Below are positions 25,839-34,072 of a stretch of DNA of 64,000 nucleotides, one piece after another. The DNA lies in NCBI RefSeq assembly GCF_025628965.1, contig NZ_JAOTEN010000001.1:248001-312000 (forward strand), written 5' to 3'. Source of the DNA: Chryseobacterium gilvum. GTDB lineage: Bacteria; Bacteroidota; Bacteroidia; Flavobacteriales; Weeksellaceae. Under the pieces are notes generated by a model. It saw only the letters and a list, made by a program, of their open reading frames with translations, ran no database searches and was not told where the DNA came from. The position numbers were made by a program, and so were the translations under genes. The stretch's first letter is position 1. Each line of letters begins with the position of its first letter.

Positions 25839-26723
25839 ATGAAAACGAATATCACAAAAATAGTGTGTTTTGTATGGGTATTGCTCTTCAGTCAGTTTCT
25901 TGATGCACAGTTTCTTTCGGCAACAGACACTTCAGAAAGCAGCGTCAGAAAATATAAAAATATCATCAGTTCAAACCAGGAAATTGTAGATTTTATAGAA
26001 TATTCTCTCGTAAAAAAAGGCCTTCCGAAACACCTGAGAAATTTAGCGTTAATAGAATCTCATTTTGACAGAAACATCACTTCCAATGCGGGTGCTGTAG
26101 GAGTTTGGCAGTTTATGACAGCACATGCCAATCAATACGGCCTTACTGAAGAACGGCGTTCAGATTTATACAGAAGTACGCAGACCGCAGTAGTTTCGCT
26201 GGCCAATTTGTATAAAAAATACAACAACTGGGTCACTGTTGTCGCTGCATACAATTGTGGCGAAGGGAATATTGCCAAAGCCATGCAGTCTGCCAACTCT
26301 TCTCAATATCATATCTTTTCAAAATATTTACCGGAGGAAACGATTAATCATGTTAAAAAATACCTCAACGCGTGTTATGCAACGGGAGAATTGTCGAGCG
26401 TGTTGAGCAATTATAACAATTCACGGATGAATGCGGTATTCGTCACAGGTTCAGGAAGCAGTAAAACGGTAGCCAATGTTTCGGAGACAGAGATCAATGC
26501 GGGTTTTAATCTGAATATTATTGCTGATGAGCTTCATATAGACATCCGTCAGATTCTTGTCTGGAATCCCGGAATTGAAGAAGCATTACAGAGCAGTGGC
26601 GAAAGTGTTTTTTATCTTCCCACCGATCTTATGCCTGATTTTTTACTGAAGAAAAACAAAATACTTTCAAGATCCATAAAGCAGGTAAATAAAAATAACG
26701 CTGAATCATTTAATCAACCGTAA
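25839..26723 (+). CDS. Exported lytic transglycosylase (SLT domain), T6SS-linked
   Basis: About 294 residues from ATG 25839. An earlier in-frame ATG at 25812 lies inside the clpV hairpin and would spoil the signal peptide, so it is rejected. MKTNITKIVCFVWVLLFSQF is a good signal peptide. The SLT fold shows NLALIESHFD with catalytic-type Glu, GVWQFM, and AAYNCGEGN. A C-terminal region (ADELHIDIRQILVWNP) resembles a degenerate LysM-like part. It would cleave glycan strands in the periplasm. In other T6SSs a housekeeping transglycosylase makes room in the wall for the envelope complex; this one lies in the cluster, directly after ClpV, so a dedicated role is likely. Confidence 0.83.
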   Translation: MKTNITKIVCFVWVLLFSQFLDAQFLSATDTSESSVRKYKNIISSNQEIVDFIEYSLVKKGLPKHLRNLALIESHFDRNITSNAGAVGVWQFMTAHANQYGLTEERRSDLYRSTQTAVVSLANLYKKYNNWVTVVAAYNCGEGNIAKAMQSANSSQYHIFSKYLPEETINHVKKYLNACYATGELSSVLSNYNNSRMNAVFVTGSGSSKTVANVSETEINAGFNLNIIADELHIDIRQILVWNPGIEEALQSSGESVFYLPTDLMPDFLLKKNKILSRSIKQVNKNNAESFNQP

Positions 26724-26783
26724 AATATATCCAAGAATATGATATTTCTCAAATGGGTGCAAAATAATTATTGAAATGGCCAT

Positions 26784-26812
26784 AAATCCCTTATATATAA
26801 GGGATTTTTTAT
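26784..26812 (+). terminator. Terminator after the lytic transglycosylase
   Basis: AAATCCCTTA and TAAGGGATTT form a perfect 10-bp stem with a TATA loop, followed by T residues. Confidence 0.88.
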
Positions 26813-26827
26813 GTCTTAGCCTGAAAG

Positions 26828-26920
26828 TAGTAGAACTACTACACAAAATCGTAGTATTACTACAAAATGTCAATTAAGCCTACAAAAACTTTTTATACGT
26901 GGTATATGGCTCTATCTTTG
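26828..26920 (+). promoter_or_regulatory. hcp2 promoter with two tandem GTAG dyads
   Basis: GTAGAACTACTAC (26831-26843, extended upstream to a perfect 7-bp dyad from 26828) and GTAGTATTACTAC (26852-26864, perfect 6-bp arms) lie 21 bp apart. TATCTTTG is at 26913-26920. Distance from second site to -7 box is 61 bases, against 62 at hcp1. Confidence 0.76.
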
Positions 26921-26971
26921 AGATATAAATAACACCAAACCAAACATATTAACAGTTAAAAATTCACTATT

Positions 26972-27376
26972 ATGGCAACAAATTCAAGAGGAATCTTAAA
27001 ATTCAACGGAAGCGAAGGTCAGAAATTATTAAAGCTGAATTACAGCGTTTCAAGATCTACAGATGTATCGGGAAGAGTCGCTTCAGATCCTTCCAATGCA
27101 ATCATTAAACTGACCATAGAAGCTACAGAAAAATCTGAAATCCTGGAAAGTCTGCTGAATGGGAAATATAAGCCGACAAGCGGTGAAATCACATTCAACA
27201 AGTCTCATGAAGAAGGTACATTGATTACCCTGAACTGGGAAAACGGATATGTGATTCAGCACGAAGTAGACTTCGACGCAGTAGATGAAAACAGCATGCT
27301 GATCAGCTTTATCGTAAGCGCAGAAAAAATAAACTACGGAAACGCGGCCTATGAAGGTATATGGCCTGGAAAATAA
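26972..27376 (+). CDS. tssD: T6SS tube protein Hcp/TssD, second copy
   Basis: A 134-residue TssD, differing from the copy at 18473 at seven positions: Ala3 to Thr, two Asp to Glu, Val to Ile, Leu to Ile, and two changes in the last two residues (PSS to PGK). It has the same role as the first copy, building the inner tube. Its own promoter repeats the tandem dyads, and a terminator hairpin follows, so it forms a single-gene transcript. The DNA of the two genes is patchy: nearly identical at the 5' end and in the second half, but with many silent changes in the middle, as after gene conversion. Confidence 0.9.
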   Translation: MATNSRGILKFNGSEGQKLLKLNYSVSRSTDVSGRVASDPSNAIIKLTIEATEKSEILESLLNGKYKPTSGEITFNKSHEEGTLITLNWENGYVIQHEVDFDAVDENSMLISFIVSAEKINYGNAAYEGIWPGK

Positions 27377-27417
27377 ACTAACTCCCTCATTTCAACAGCA
27401 CATTTAAAGTTAGATTA

Positions 27418-27448
27418 TAATAGCATACAGAACGTGTGCTATTTTTTA
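27418..27448 (+). terminator. Terminator after hcp2
   Basis: AATAGCATAC pairs with GTGTGCTATT (one G-U) across a short loop, followed by six T. Confidence 0.8.
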
Positions 27449-27477
27449 ATTATTACTAAATCAAAAAATATAACCTC

Positions 27478-27867
27478 ATGAAAAAAGTTATTTTCACAAT
27501 TCTTTGTTCTGCTATTTCTTTCATTTCCGTACAGGCACAGACCAATATACTCGCAAAAACAACCTGGAAAGTTGAAGACATTAAACAAAACGGGAGTGCC
27601 ATTTTTACCAGAGCAAAAACCATCAAATTTCCATCGGAGCAACCAACGTTTAATTATATTCAGTTTAATGAAGATAAAAAATATTATTCGGGAAGTACCT
27701 GTTTTCAAATGGTAGGAACTTACAGTGTTTACGAAGATAACCAGGTAGAAATAAGTGAGGGGACTGCAGATATGTCCAGCGATTGTAAAGAGCCAAAAAC
27801 ATTTACGGGAACCTACACATTTACCATTGACAAAGACCGTCTTGAGCTGATCCCGGTTAAAAACTAA
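27478..27867 (+). CDS. Small secreted protein, META/lipocalin-like
   Basis: A 129-residue protein with a clear signal peptide (MKKVIFTILCSAISFISVQAQ) and a mature part of about 108 residues in beta strands. The pattern TTWKVEDIKQNG...INFNEDK-like, GTYSVYEDNQVEI and GTYTFTIDKDRLEL resembles META-domain or lipocalin-like small periplasmic proteins common in flavobacteria. Two cysteines (CFQM and CKEP) could form a disulfide. The function is unknown. It lies between the second hcp terminator and polA and has no link to either that the sequence shows. Confidence 0.65.
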   Translation: MKKVIFTILCSAISFISVQAQTNILAKTTWKVEDIKQNGSAIFTRAKTIKFPSEQPTFNYIQFNEDKKYYSGSTCFQMVGTYSVYEDNQVEISEGTADMSSDCKEPKTFTGTYTFTIDKDRLELIPVKN

Positions 27868-27943
27868 AACATTGCTTTCTGAATTTTTTCTTAAATTTTT
27901 ATTCCGGCCCTATCATTTCAGGAAAAAAACATTCCTATTTTCT

Positions 27944-27951
27944 TATATTTG
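27944..27951 (+). promoter_or_regulatory. -7 box TATATTTG of polA
   Basis: A consensus TAnnTTTG element ends 15 bases before the polA ATG at 27967. It overlaps the TTG that would give a longer ORF, which argues against the longer start. Confidence 0.6.
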
Positions 27952-27966
27952 TTCATTATAGAAAAC

Positions 27967-30834
27967 ATGGAGGCAACACAAGATAAAAGGTTATTTCTCA
28001 TCGATGCATATGCGATGATTTTCAGGGGATATTACGCGTTAATCAGAAATCCGCGGCTGACCAGTGCCGGTGTAGATACTTCGGCTATTTTCGGTTTTAC
28101 CAATTCTTTAATCGAATTGATCAGAAGAGAACGGCCTACGCATTTGGCGGTAGTTTTTGATGTGGGAGAAGCCAGTATCAGAACCAATGATTTTGCTGCT
28201 TATAAAGCCAACCGGAGTGAAACGCCTGAAGCCATAAAAGTTGCCATTCCGTATATTCAGAGAATTTTAGATGCGATGCATATTCCGCACTTGGGAGTTC
28301 CGGGATATGAAGCCGATGATGTCATCGGGACGATTGCCTGTAAAGCCGAAAAAGAAGGTTACACCACTTTCATGGTAACACCGGATAAAGACTTTGCACA
28401 GCTGGTTACCGATAAAATTAAAATCTACAAGCCGGGCTTGAAAGGTAGTGATGTTGAGATTTTGGGCGTGGAAGAGGTAAAGGCAAAATATCAGATCCAA
28501 GACCCGAAGCAGGTGATTGATTTTCTAGCCATGATGGGCGATGCGGTAGACAACATTCCCGGATTGGAAGGCGTCGGAGAAAAAACTGCCATGAAATTTC
28601 TTCAGGAGTTCGGAAGTATCGAGAATCTATTGGCCAATACCGATCAACTAAAAGGGAAGCTGAAAGAAAAAGTGGAAGCTTCTGCCGAACGCGGAATTCT
28701 TTCTAAAAAATTAGCCACCATCATTTGTGATGCTCCTATAGAATTTCACCAGGAGCAATATGATCTGGATATTCCGGATTTTGAAAAGGTAAAAGAAGTT
28801 TTTGACGAAATCGAATTCCGGAGATTGTACGAAAACCTTTACCGCGCCTTTGCGCCGGCAGAAATAGCCGTTGTAAAGACCACCGTCGTAGAATCAGACG
28901 GTACCACCATCAGCGAAACCGAAATTTCTATCTCTGAAACACCGCAGCAAAAAGTGGCAAGAAATGTAGGACAGCTCGATCTTTTTGCCAATTTTGAAGA
29001 GCTCGACCAGGCAACTTCTACCAAAGAAACCATTGCGGAAAATGATCATTTGTATCAGTTTGTCGATAATCCTAAAGCGCAGAAAATATTAGTCAGAAAT
29101 CTTCTGCAGCAGAAAGCAGTCTGTTTTGATACGGAAACGACGTCTCTCAACGAAATGGAAGCCGAATTGGTAGGGATGAGTTTTTCTTATAAAAAAGGGC
29201 TTGCTTATTATGTTCCGCTTTCTGAAGATCAGGGTGAAGTTTTGCAGACTCTTGAAATTTTCAGGCCGTTTTTTGAAAAAGAAGACCTTCTGAAAATTGC
29301 CCACAATTTAAAATTCGATTATAAAATCCTTAAACAATATAATATTACGGTAAAAGGCGCCATGTTTGATACCATGATCGCCCATTACCTTCTGAATCCT
29401 GACGGAAGACACGGTATGGATTATCTTTCTGAGGTGTATCTTAATTACAAACCTGTTTCTATAGAAACGATCATTGGTAAGAAAGGAAAAAATCAGGGTA
29501 ATTTCAGGGATGCCGATTTGAGAACGCAGACAGATTATGCTGCGGAAGATGCCGATGTCACGTTTCAGCTGTACGAATTGTTCGCGCCGCAACTGAAAAA
29601 AGAAAACCTCGAAGATTTATTCTACAATATTGAAATGCCGCTTATGGAAGTTCTGGCAAAAATGGAACTGGAAGGGATTTCTCTGGATAAAGAATGGCTC
29701 GCCCAGGAAAGTGTTGATTTAGAAAATGATTTAAGACAGCTGGAAGCGAAGATTTTTGAAATTTCAGGAGAAGAATTCAATATGAATTCACCGAAACAGC
29801 TCGGTGAGATTTTATTTGAAAGAATGCAGCTTGACCCGAAAGCCAAAAAAACAAAAACCGGTCAATATGCCACCTCAGAAGATGTTTTGCAGAAGCTGTC
29901 TTCAAAGCACGAAATTATCCAGCATATTTTAGAATACAGAACCTATCAGAAACTTAAATCTACGTATGTAGATGCGTTGCCTTCACAGATTGATAAAGAT
30001 GATAACCGTGTTCATACCAACTTTTCTCAGACGACAGCAGCGACAGGACGTTTGGCAAGTGTGAATCCCAATCTGCAGAATATTCCGATCCGTACTTTGA
30101 GAGGGCAGCAGATTCGGGGCGCTTTCGTTTCAGGAGAAGGCAAAAAAATTATCTCTGCCGATTATTCCCAGATTGAGCTGCGGCTGATTGCTGAAATTTC
30201 CGGGGAAGACAATATGATCAAAGCGTTTCAGGATGGGGAAGATATTCATGCGTCTACCGCGGCGAAACTGTTTAATATTCCTTTGGAAGAAGTTTCAAAA
30301 ACGCAGCGTGGACAGGCAAAAACCGTGAATTTCGGGATTCTGTATGGTCAAGGTGCTTTTGCACTAGCCGAACAAACCGGTTTATCCAGATCGGAAGCCA
30401 AACAAATGATCGAAGCCTATTATGAGACTTACCCGAAATTGAAAGAATACATGGCGGAACAAGTGAAAAGAGCCCGTGAAATTGGCTATGTAGAAACGAT
30501 TTTAGGAAGAAAGCGTCATTTAAAGGACATCAATTCCGGAAATTTTGTGGTGAGAGCCCATGCTGAAAGAAATGCGGTCAATGCTCCCATTCAGGGAAGT
30601 GCAGCTGATGTGGTAAAAATGGCGATGATTAAAATTGACAAAGAACTGGAAAAAGAGAAGCTGCAGACCAAAATGCTGCTCCAGGTGCACGACGAATTGT
30701 TGTTTGAAGCTCCCATCGAAGAAGTAGAAGTGGCGAAAAATATCATTAAAATGGAAATGGAAAACGCCATTGAAACGCAGGTTCCTTTGCTGGTGGAAGT
30801 AGGAGTGGGGAACAACTGGCTGGAAGCGCATTAA
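27967..30834 (+). CDS. polA: DNA polymerase I
   Basis: 955 residues from ATG 27967. The N-terminal 5'-3' exonuclease domain shows LFLIDAYAMIFRGYYAL, VPGYEADDVIG and the metal-binding aspartates of VTPDKDFAQL and MGDAVDNIPG. The central 3'-5' exonuclease domain keeps its acidic residues (FDTETTSL and AEDADVTFQLYELF), so proofreading is probably active. The polymerase domain includes ATGRLASVNPNLQNIPIR, SADYSQIELRLIAE, the finger helix RGQAKTVNFGILYGQ, and LLQVHDELLFEAP. It fills gaps in repair and removes RNA primers. Length and all three domains are normal for Bacteroidota. It stands alone between its own promoter and a bidirectional terminator. Confidence 0.97.
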   Translation: MEATQDKRLFLIDAYAMIFRGYYALIRNPRLTSAGVDTSAIFGFTNSLIELIRRERPTHLAVVFDVGEASIRTNDFAAYKANRSETPEAIKVAIPYIQRILDAMHIPHLGVPGYEADDVIGTIACKAEKEGYTTFMVTPDKDFAQLVTDKIKIYKPGLKGSDVEILGVEEVKAKYQIQDPKQVIDFLAMMGDAVDNIPGLEGVGEKTAMKFLQEFGSIENLLANTDQLKGKLKEKVEASAERGILSKKLATIICDAPIEFHQEQYDLDIPDFEKVKEVFDEIEFRRLYENLYRAFAPAEIAVVKTTVVESDGTTISETEISISETPQQKVARNVGQLDLFANFEELDQATSTKETIAENDHLYQFVDNPKAQKILVRNLLQQKAVCFDTETTSLNEMEAELVGMSFSYKKGLAYYVPLSEDQGEVLQTLEIFRPFFEKEDLLKIAHNLKFDYKILKQYNITVKGAMFDTMIAHYLLNPDGRHGMDYLSEVYLNYKPVSIETIIGKKGKNQGNFRDADLRTQTDYAAEDADVTFQLYELFAPQLKKENLEDLFYNIEMPLMEVLAKMELEGISLDKEWLAQESVDLENDLRQLEAKIFEISGEEFNMNSPKQLGEILFERMQLDPKAKKTKTGQYATSEDVLQKLSSKHEIIQHILEYRTYQKLKSTYVDALPSQIDKDDNRVHTNFSQTTAATGRLASVNPNLQNIPIRTLRGQQIRGAFVSGEGKKIISADYSQIELRLIAEISGEDNMIKAFQDGEDIHASTAAKLFNIPLEEVSKTQRGQAKTVNFGILYGQGAFALAEQTGLSRSEAKQMIEAYYETYPKLKEYMAEQVKRAREIGYVETILGRKRHLKDINSGNFVVRAHAERNAVNAPIQGSAADVVKMAMIKIDKELEKEKLQTKMLLQVHDELLFEAPIEEVEVAKNIIKMEMENAIETQVPLLVEVGVGNNWLEAH

Positions 30835-30840
30835 CTCATC

Positions 30841-30888
30841 ATATAAATAAATATACTCAAACAATCTGTTGAGTATATTTATTTATAT
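30841..30888. terminator. Bidirectional terminator between polA and the XRE gene
   Basis: A perfect 20-bp AT-rich stem (30841-30860 with 30869-30888) with an 8-base loop separates convergent genes. It touches the stop codon of the XRE gene. Confidence 0.82.
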
Positions 30889-31253
30889 TATTTTTTTAAT
30901 AAGCTTTCGATCAGTTTACTCTGGGACTCTACCAGTTTGGTAATATCCTGCTGGTTTTTCAAAATGCTTTCTATAAGTTCTTCTGAAATAGTATGATTAA
31001 TGGTTACAGCTCCTTCAATATAACCAATTGCTTTATCGTTATTAGTTTGAACAATAGATTTTTCATCTAATAAATCATAGACATCCGTTTCATAAAAATC
31101 TGCAATTTTCATAAGGTTTTCCATAGCGGGTTTAGCTTTATCACTCTCCCATTTATTATAGGCATTCTGAGAAACGTGCAATCTTTCAGCAATCTGAACT
31201 TGTGTAAGATTCCGGTCTGTTCTTAGTCTATTGAGTTTGGTTCCCAAAGTCAT
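30888..31253 (-). CDS. XRE-family transcriptional regulator
   Basis: A 121-residue protein. Residues 1-65 are a Cro/CI-type helix-turn-helix (LNRLRTDRNLTQVQIAERLH, VSQNAYNKWESDKAKP, LMKIADFYETDVYDLLDE). The C-terminal 50 residues are helical, with repeated Ser-Lys-Leu-Ile motifs that could dimerise. It diverges from the JAMM-motif lipoprotein gene at 31434. The shared upstream region carries a 12-bp palindrome and twin 12-bp repeats, one overlying its probable -33 element, so it is probably autoregulated and may control its neighbour. Effector molecule unknown. Confidence 0.87.
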   Translation of the reverse strand: MTLGTKLNRLRTDRNLTQVQIAERLHVSQNAYNKWESDKAKPAMENLMKIADFYETDVYDLLDEKSIVQTNNDKAIGYIEGAVTINHTISEELIESILKNQQDITKLVESQSKLIESLLKK

Positions 31254-31263
31254 GAGCTTAAAT

Positions 31264-31330
31264 TTTTAGCTAAAATAGCTAAAAAAATAAAAAAACAACC
31301 AAAGTTTAGATATATTACAACCAAAGTTGT
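31264..31330. promoter_or_regulatory. Candidate operators between XRE regulator and JAMM lipoprotein
   Basis: TTTTAGCTAAAA (31264-31275) is a perfect palindrome. ACAACCAAAGTT occurs at 31295-31306 and again at 31317-31328, 22 bp apart; the second copy is part of a dyad ACAAC-N4-GTTGT. On the minus strand TTG (31298-31296), 18 bases and TATTTTAG (31277-31270) form a likely XRE promoter. Confidence 0.6.
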
Positions 31331-31433
31331 ATGTACAGATAGAGATTAAAGTGTATTTTTAAAAAATATTAATCACTACAATGGTTATTGAAGAAAATTT
31401 ATATCTTTAACTCTCAAACACAAACACATTTGT

Positions 31434-32933
31434 ATGAAAAACAAATCTCTCAGGCTTTGTCTGATGTTGGCAGTGATGCTGTCGCTTTTTTCCTGCAGGA
31501 ACGATCTCTTTCCTGAAAACAACACCCTTCAAAATCCTAACGCTTCCAGATTCAGAATGGTTAAGCTGAAAGACATCCCGAACATTGAACAATTCATCCA
31601 TCAGCAATCCGGAAGAGCAGATCTTCAGGTGCCTCTAAGTAAAGCTTCCCTTACTGGAAAAGATCTTACTATTGGGACTATAGAAACTTCCACCATTGTA
31701 GAAACAGTCAACGGAAATGAAGGATATTACGTCTTCAAAATAGACAACATGGATTCCGGAGACGCAGTGTACAATCTGGAAGTAAAGCAAGCGGACGGAA
31801 TCCCGGTAACAGCGGAAATTATTGAATACGATCCACAGGATGGAACCACCGTAGACTTTCAGCATTTTACGGGAAGCATCAGTTCATACGGTTTAGACGG
31901 AAAAGCAATTTCTACGGTAAATTATAATGACGGTTTGGGAAACTGTTCTCCTGCAACGGGAGTTCCGGGTGGAAACAATACTTCGGAAGGAGGCGGAATT
32001 AATCCTATTGATCTTCCTCCACCCAACGGAGGATGGTATAACTGGGGAGAAGGTGGCAGTAACAATAACACTGTCCCTTTCAGTAATGTTCCCGGAGACT
32101 GTACTGACATTATCCTGGACAGCCACGGCAATACACAAGGTTGGTATGACCACTGTAACAATAACTATTATCCCAATCCTAATGTTCATAAAACAACGAC
32201 AACAGGAGAAATCCCTAACTTATCGCCGGATTGTAACGGAGAAGGAGCCGGAGTGATTATTACAGATCCTTTAACTCCATGTGAAAGATTAAAACCACTT
32301 TTAGATCCTGCGAAGGCGAATCTTAAACCACTTATTACAAACGGTATGTATTCTTACATAAATAATAGTATAGGTGAAGCGGGTATTTTTATTAAAAAAG
32401 ATTCAGGAGGAAATATAAGTACTCAAGTTGCCCCTCCAAGTGGAGATAATCATTTAAAAATTAAAGTTAATGATAATTATTACTCAGCAGTTCATACACA
32501 TCCAAAAGATACCTATCCTATGTTTTCGTATGACGATATGATGAGTCTATATACTTTAGAGGTTGAAGGAACACCGCATAATTCTGGACAATCATCTTTT
32601 ATATTGGTTTGTGAAGATGATTTTGGAGTAAAACAAACGTATGCAATTGTTTTTGAAAGTAGTGGGCAAATGGTGGAAGAGGTCTGGAATAATCCTGAAA
32701 ATATTGGATGTTCAAAACAAGATTTAATAGATCAGATGAACAAAAACCTTAAAAAGGCATATGATAAAGAATCAGAAAAAAGCAATCCTAACTATGAACG
32801 AGTATTTTTGCAATTTAATTTTGGTACTAATATTGGTCTTTATAAAGCTAATAGTGATTTAACCAATTGGAGCAAACTTATTATCAATGAAAACTCAAAT
32901 ACAGCAGTAGTAACTCCTGTTAATTGTAATTAA
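31434..32933 (+). CDS. Lipoprotein with C-terminal JAMM/JAB-like metalloprotease motif
   Basis: A 499-residue protein with a lipobox signal peptide (LSLFSCRND). The N-terminal 170 residues are beta-rich; a Gly/Asn/Pro-rich low-complexity middle part follows (about 175-270). The C-terminal domain shows an isopeptidase-like metal motif: Glu315 in IGEAGIF, then His354-Thr-His356, eight residues, Ser365-x-x-Asp368. JAMM domains bind zinc and cut isopeptide or peptide bonds. The last third of the gene looks more AT-rich than the first, as if the end had been exchanged. Two small exported genes follow at once. This may be a surface toxin or processing enzyme; no partner is proven. Confidence 0.68.
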   Translation: MKNKSLRLCLMLAVMLSLFSCRNDLFPENNTLQNPNASRFRMVKLKDIPNIEQFIHQQSGRADLQVPLSKASLTGKDLTIGTIETSTIVETVNGNEGYYVFKIDNMDSGDAVYNLEVKQADGIPVTAEIIEYDPQDGTTVDFQHFTGSISSYGLDGKAISTVNYNDGLGNCSPATGVPGGNNTSEGGGINPIDLPPPNGGWYNWGEGGSNNNTVPFSNVPGDCTDIILDSHGNTQGWYDHCNNNYYPNPNVHKTTTTGEIPNLSPDCNGEGAGVIITDPLTPCERLKPLLDPAKANLKPLITNGMYSYINNSIGEAGIFIKKDSGGNISTQVAPPSGDNHLKIKVNDNYYSAVHTHPKDTYPMFSYDDMMSLYTLEVEGTPHNSGQSSFILVCEDDFGVKQTYAIVFESSGQMVEEVWNNPENIGCSKQDLIDQMNKNLKKAYDKESEKSNPNYERVFLQFNFGTNIGLYKANSDLTNWSKLIINENSNTAVVTPVNCN

Positions 32934-32943
32934 AATTAATAAA

Positions 32944-33543
32944 ATGAAAAACATATTTCTAATTATCACTATAACATTAATATCATCTTTATTTAAATCT
33001 CAAAGTGTAGTAATTGATATTAGTGATTCTGAATTAAATCAACCAACTGGATATTATAGCAAAGACATGAACAATGTTCTTAATCAATTTGAAGGCACTT
33101 ACCTATTTACTAATGGAAATACCAGCCTAAAGATCGTCTTAGTAAAAAAAATAAAACAATATAATAATAGTTATTATGAGGATTTGATAATAGGAGAATA
33201 CCAGTATATAGTAAATGGCGTAGAAAAAATTAATACATTATCTAATCTTAATGTTGTATACAATAATCAATTTGCAAAACATGCTATTGCTGGATCATCG
33301 CCAATTAATAATAATAACAGAGAATGGAAATGTCCACAATGTAATCTGAACGAAAAAAGATTGCGAGCAAAAATAATTGATAGGACTACGGATAGACATG
33401 CAACCATTTTAATTCGTAAAACAATAGTAAATGGACAAGAAGTTTTACAGGTAAAAGTAAGAGATGTTTTACCCGATTTTGAAAATGTGAGTCCCCTAGA
33501 ATTTTCTTTGCCAAAAGGAGAATTTACAATGATAAAGCAGTAA
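32944..33543 (+). CDS. DUF6705-like exported protein
   Basis: A 199-residue protein with a signal peptide (MKNIFLIITITLISSLFKSQ) cut near residue 20. It matches the pattern I know for Chryseobacterium DUF6705 proteins: an early GYYSKDMNNVLNQFEGTY segment, then NGNTSLKIVLVKKIK and YYEDLIIGEYQYIVNG. A CPQC pair in the middle could form a disulfide or bind a metal. The function is unknown. It starts 10 bases after the JAMM lipoprotein stop and ends 2 bases before the next gene. All three share a more AT-rich composition than nearby genes, so they probably moved together. Confidence 0.68.
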   Translation: MKNIFLIITITLISSLFKSQSVVIDISDSELNQPTGYYSKDMNNVLNQFEGTYLFTNGNTSLKIVLVKKIKQYNNSYYEDLIIGEYQYIVNGVEKINTLSNLNVVYNNQFAKHAIAGSSPINNNNREWKCPQCNLNEKRLRAKIIDRTTDRHATILIRKTIVNGQEVLQVKVRDVLPDFENVSPLEFSLPKGEFTMIKQ

Positions 33544-33545
33544 AT

Positions 33546-33998
33546 ATGAATATTCGACTTTTTTGCCTATCCATTTTATTTATAGTATCTTCTTGTGCAT
33601 CTCAAAAAAATGAAATCGAATATGTAGAGTTTGAGCATGAATGTTCAATAAGAAAAATAAGCGATAAAATCTTAGTTAGAATTCTTCCTTCTCAGAAAAA
33701 ACGCAACAAAGAAAGAGTTTTTGAATTGACGTATCATGGCAAATCATATATGAGAAAACCTATTAGTGAAGAAGAGTATCAAAATATTATTGATTCTGTT
33801 TTAAAAATAAAGGAAAAAGATAAAGATTCAACAATGGTTTATACAGACGGAGGTTCTAATATAATTGAATATAGAAAAGGACATGTGATTAAAAAATTTT
33901 ATTCCAAAGTTATTAATAAAGATTATAACAGTAGTTTTTATCGTTTATGCGAATTGATCACAAAATCTGCAGGACTTGATATTACAGCTATCAAATAA
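33546..33998 (+). CDS. Small lipoprotein of unknown function
   Basis: A 150-residue protein whose N-terminus (MNIRLFCLSILFIVSSCASQ) is a lipobox signal peptide. The mature part is charged and mixed alpha/beta with TYHGKSYMRKPISEEEYQNI and a Tyr/Lys-rich C-terminus. I do not recognise the family. It begins 2 bases after the DUF6705-like gene and ends at a small terminator hairpin, so the three genes from 31434 form one transcription unit. It could be an immunity or partner protein for the JAMM lipoprotein, but this is only a guess from position. Confidence 0.6.
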   Translation: MNIRLFCLSILFIVSSCASQKNEIEYVEFEHECSIRKISDKILVRILPSQKKRNKERVFELTYHGKSYMRKPISEEEYQNIIDSVLKIKEKDKDSTMVYTDGGSNIIEYRKGHVIKKFYSKVINKDYNSSFYRLCELITKSAGLDITAIK

Positions 33999-34072
33999 AA
34001 CAACAATTTGAAGTATAGAATTCATCCTTTTTCAAAACCATTTTACATTATAATTTTGACAAAGTGATAATA

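Noticed and set aside
27949-27966. Longer DNA polymerase I start at TTG 27949
   Set aside because: The six extra codons overlap the -7 box TATATTTG; ATG 27967 fits the family start.
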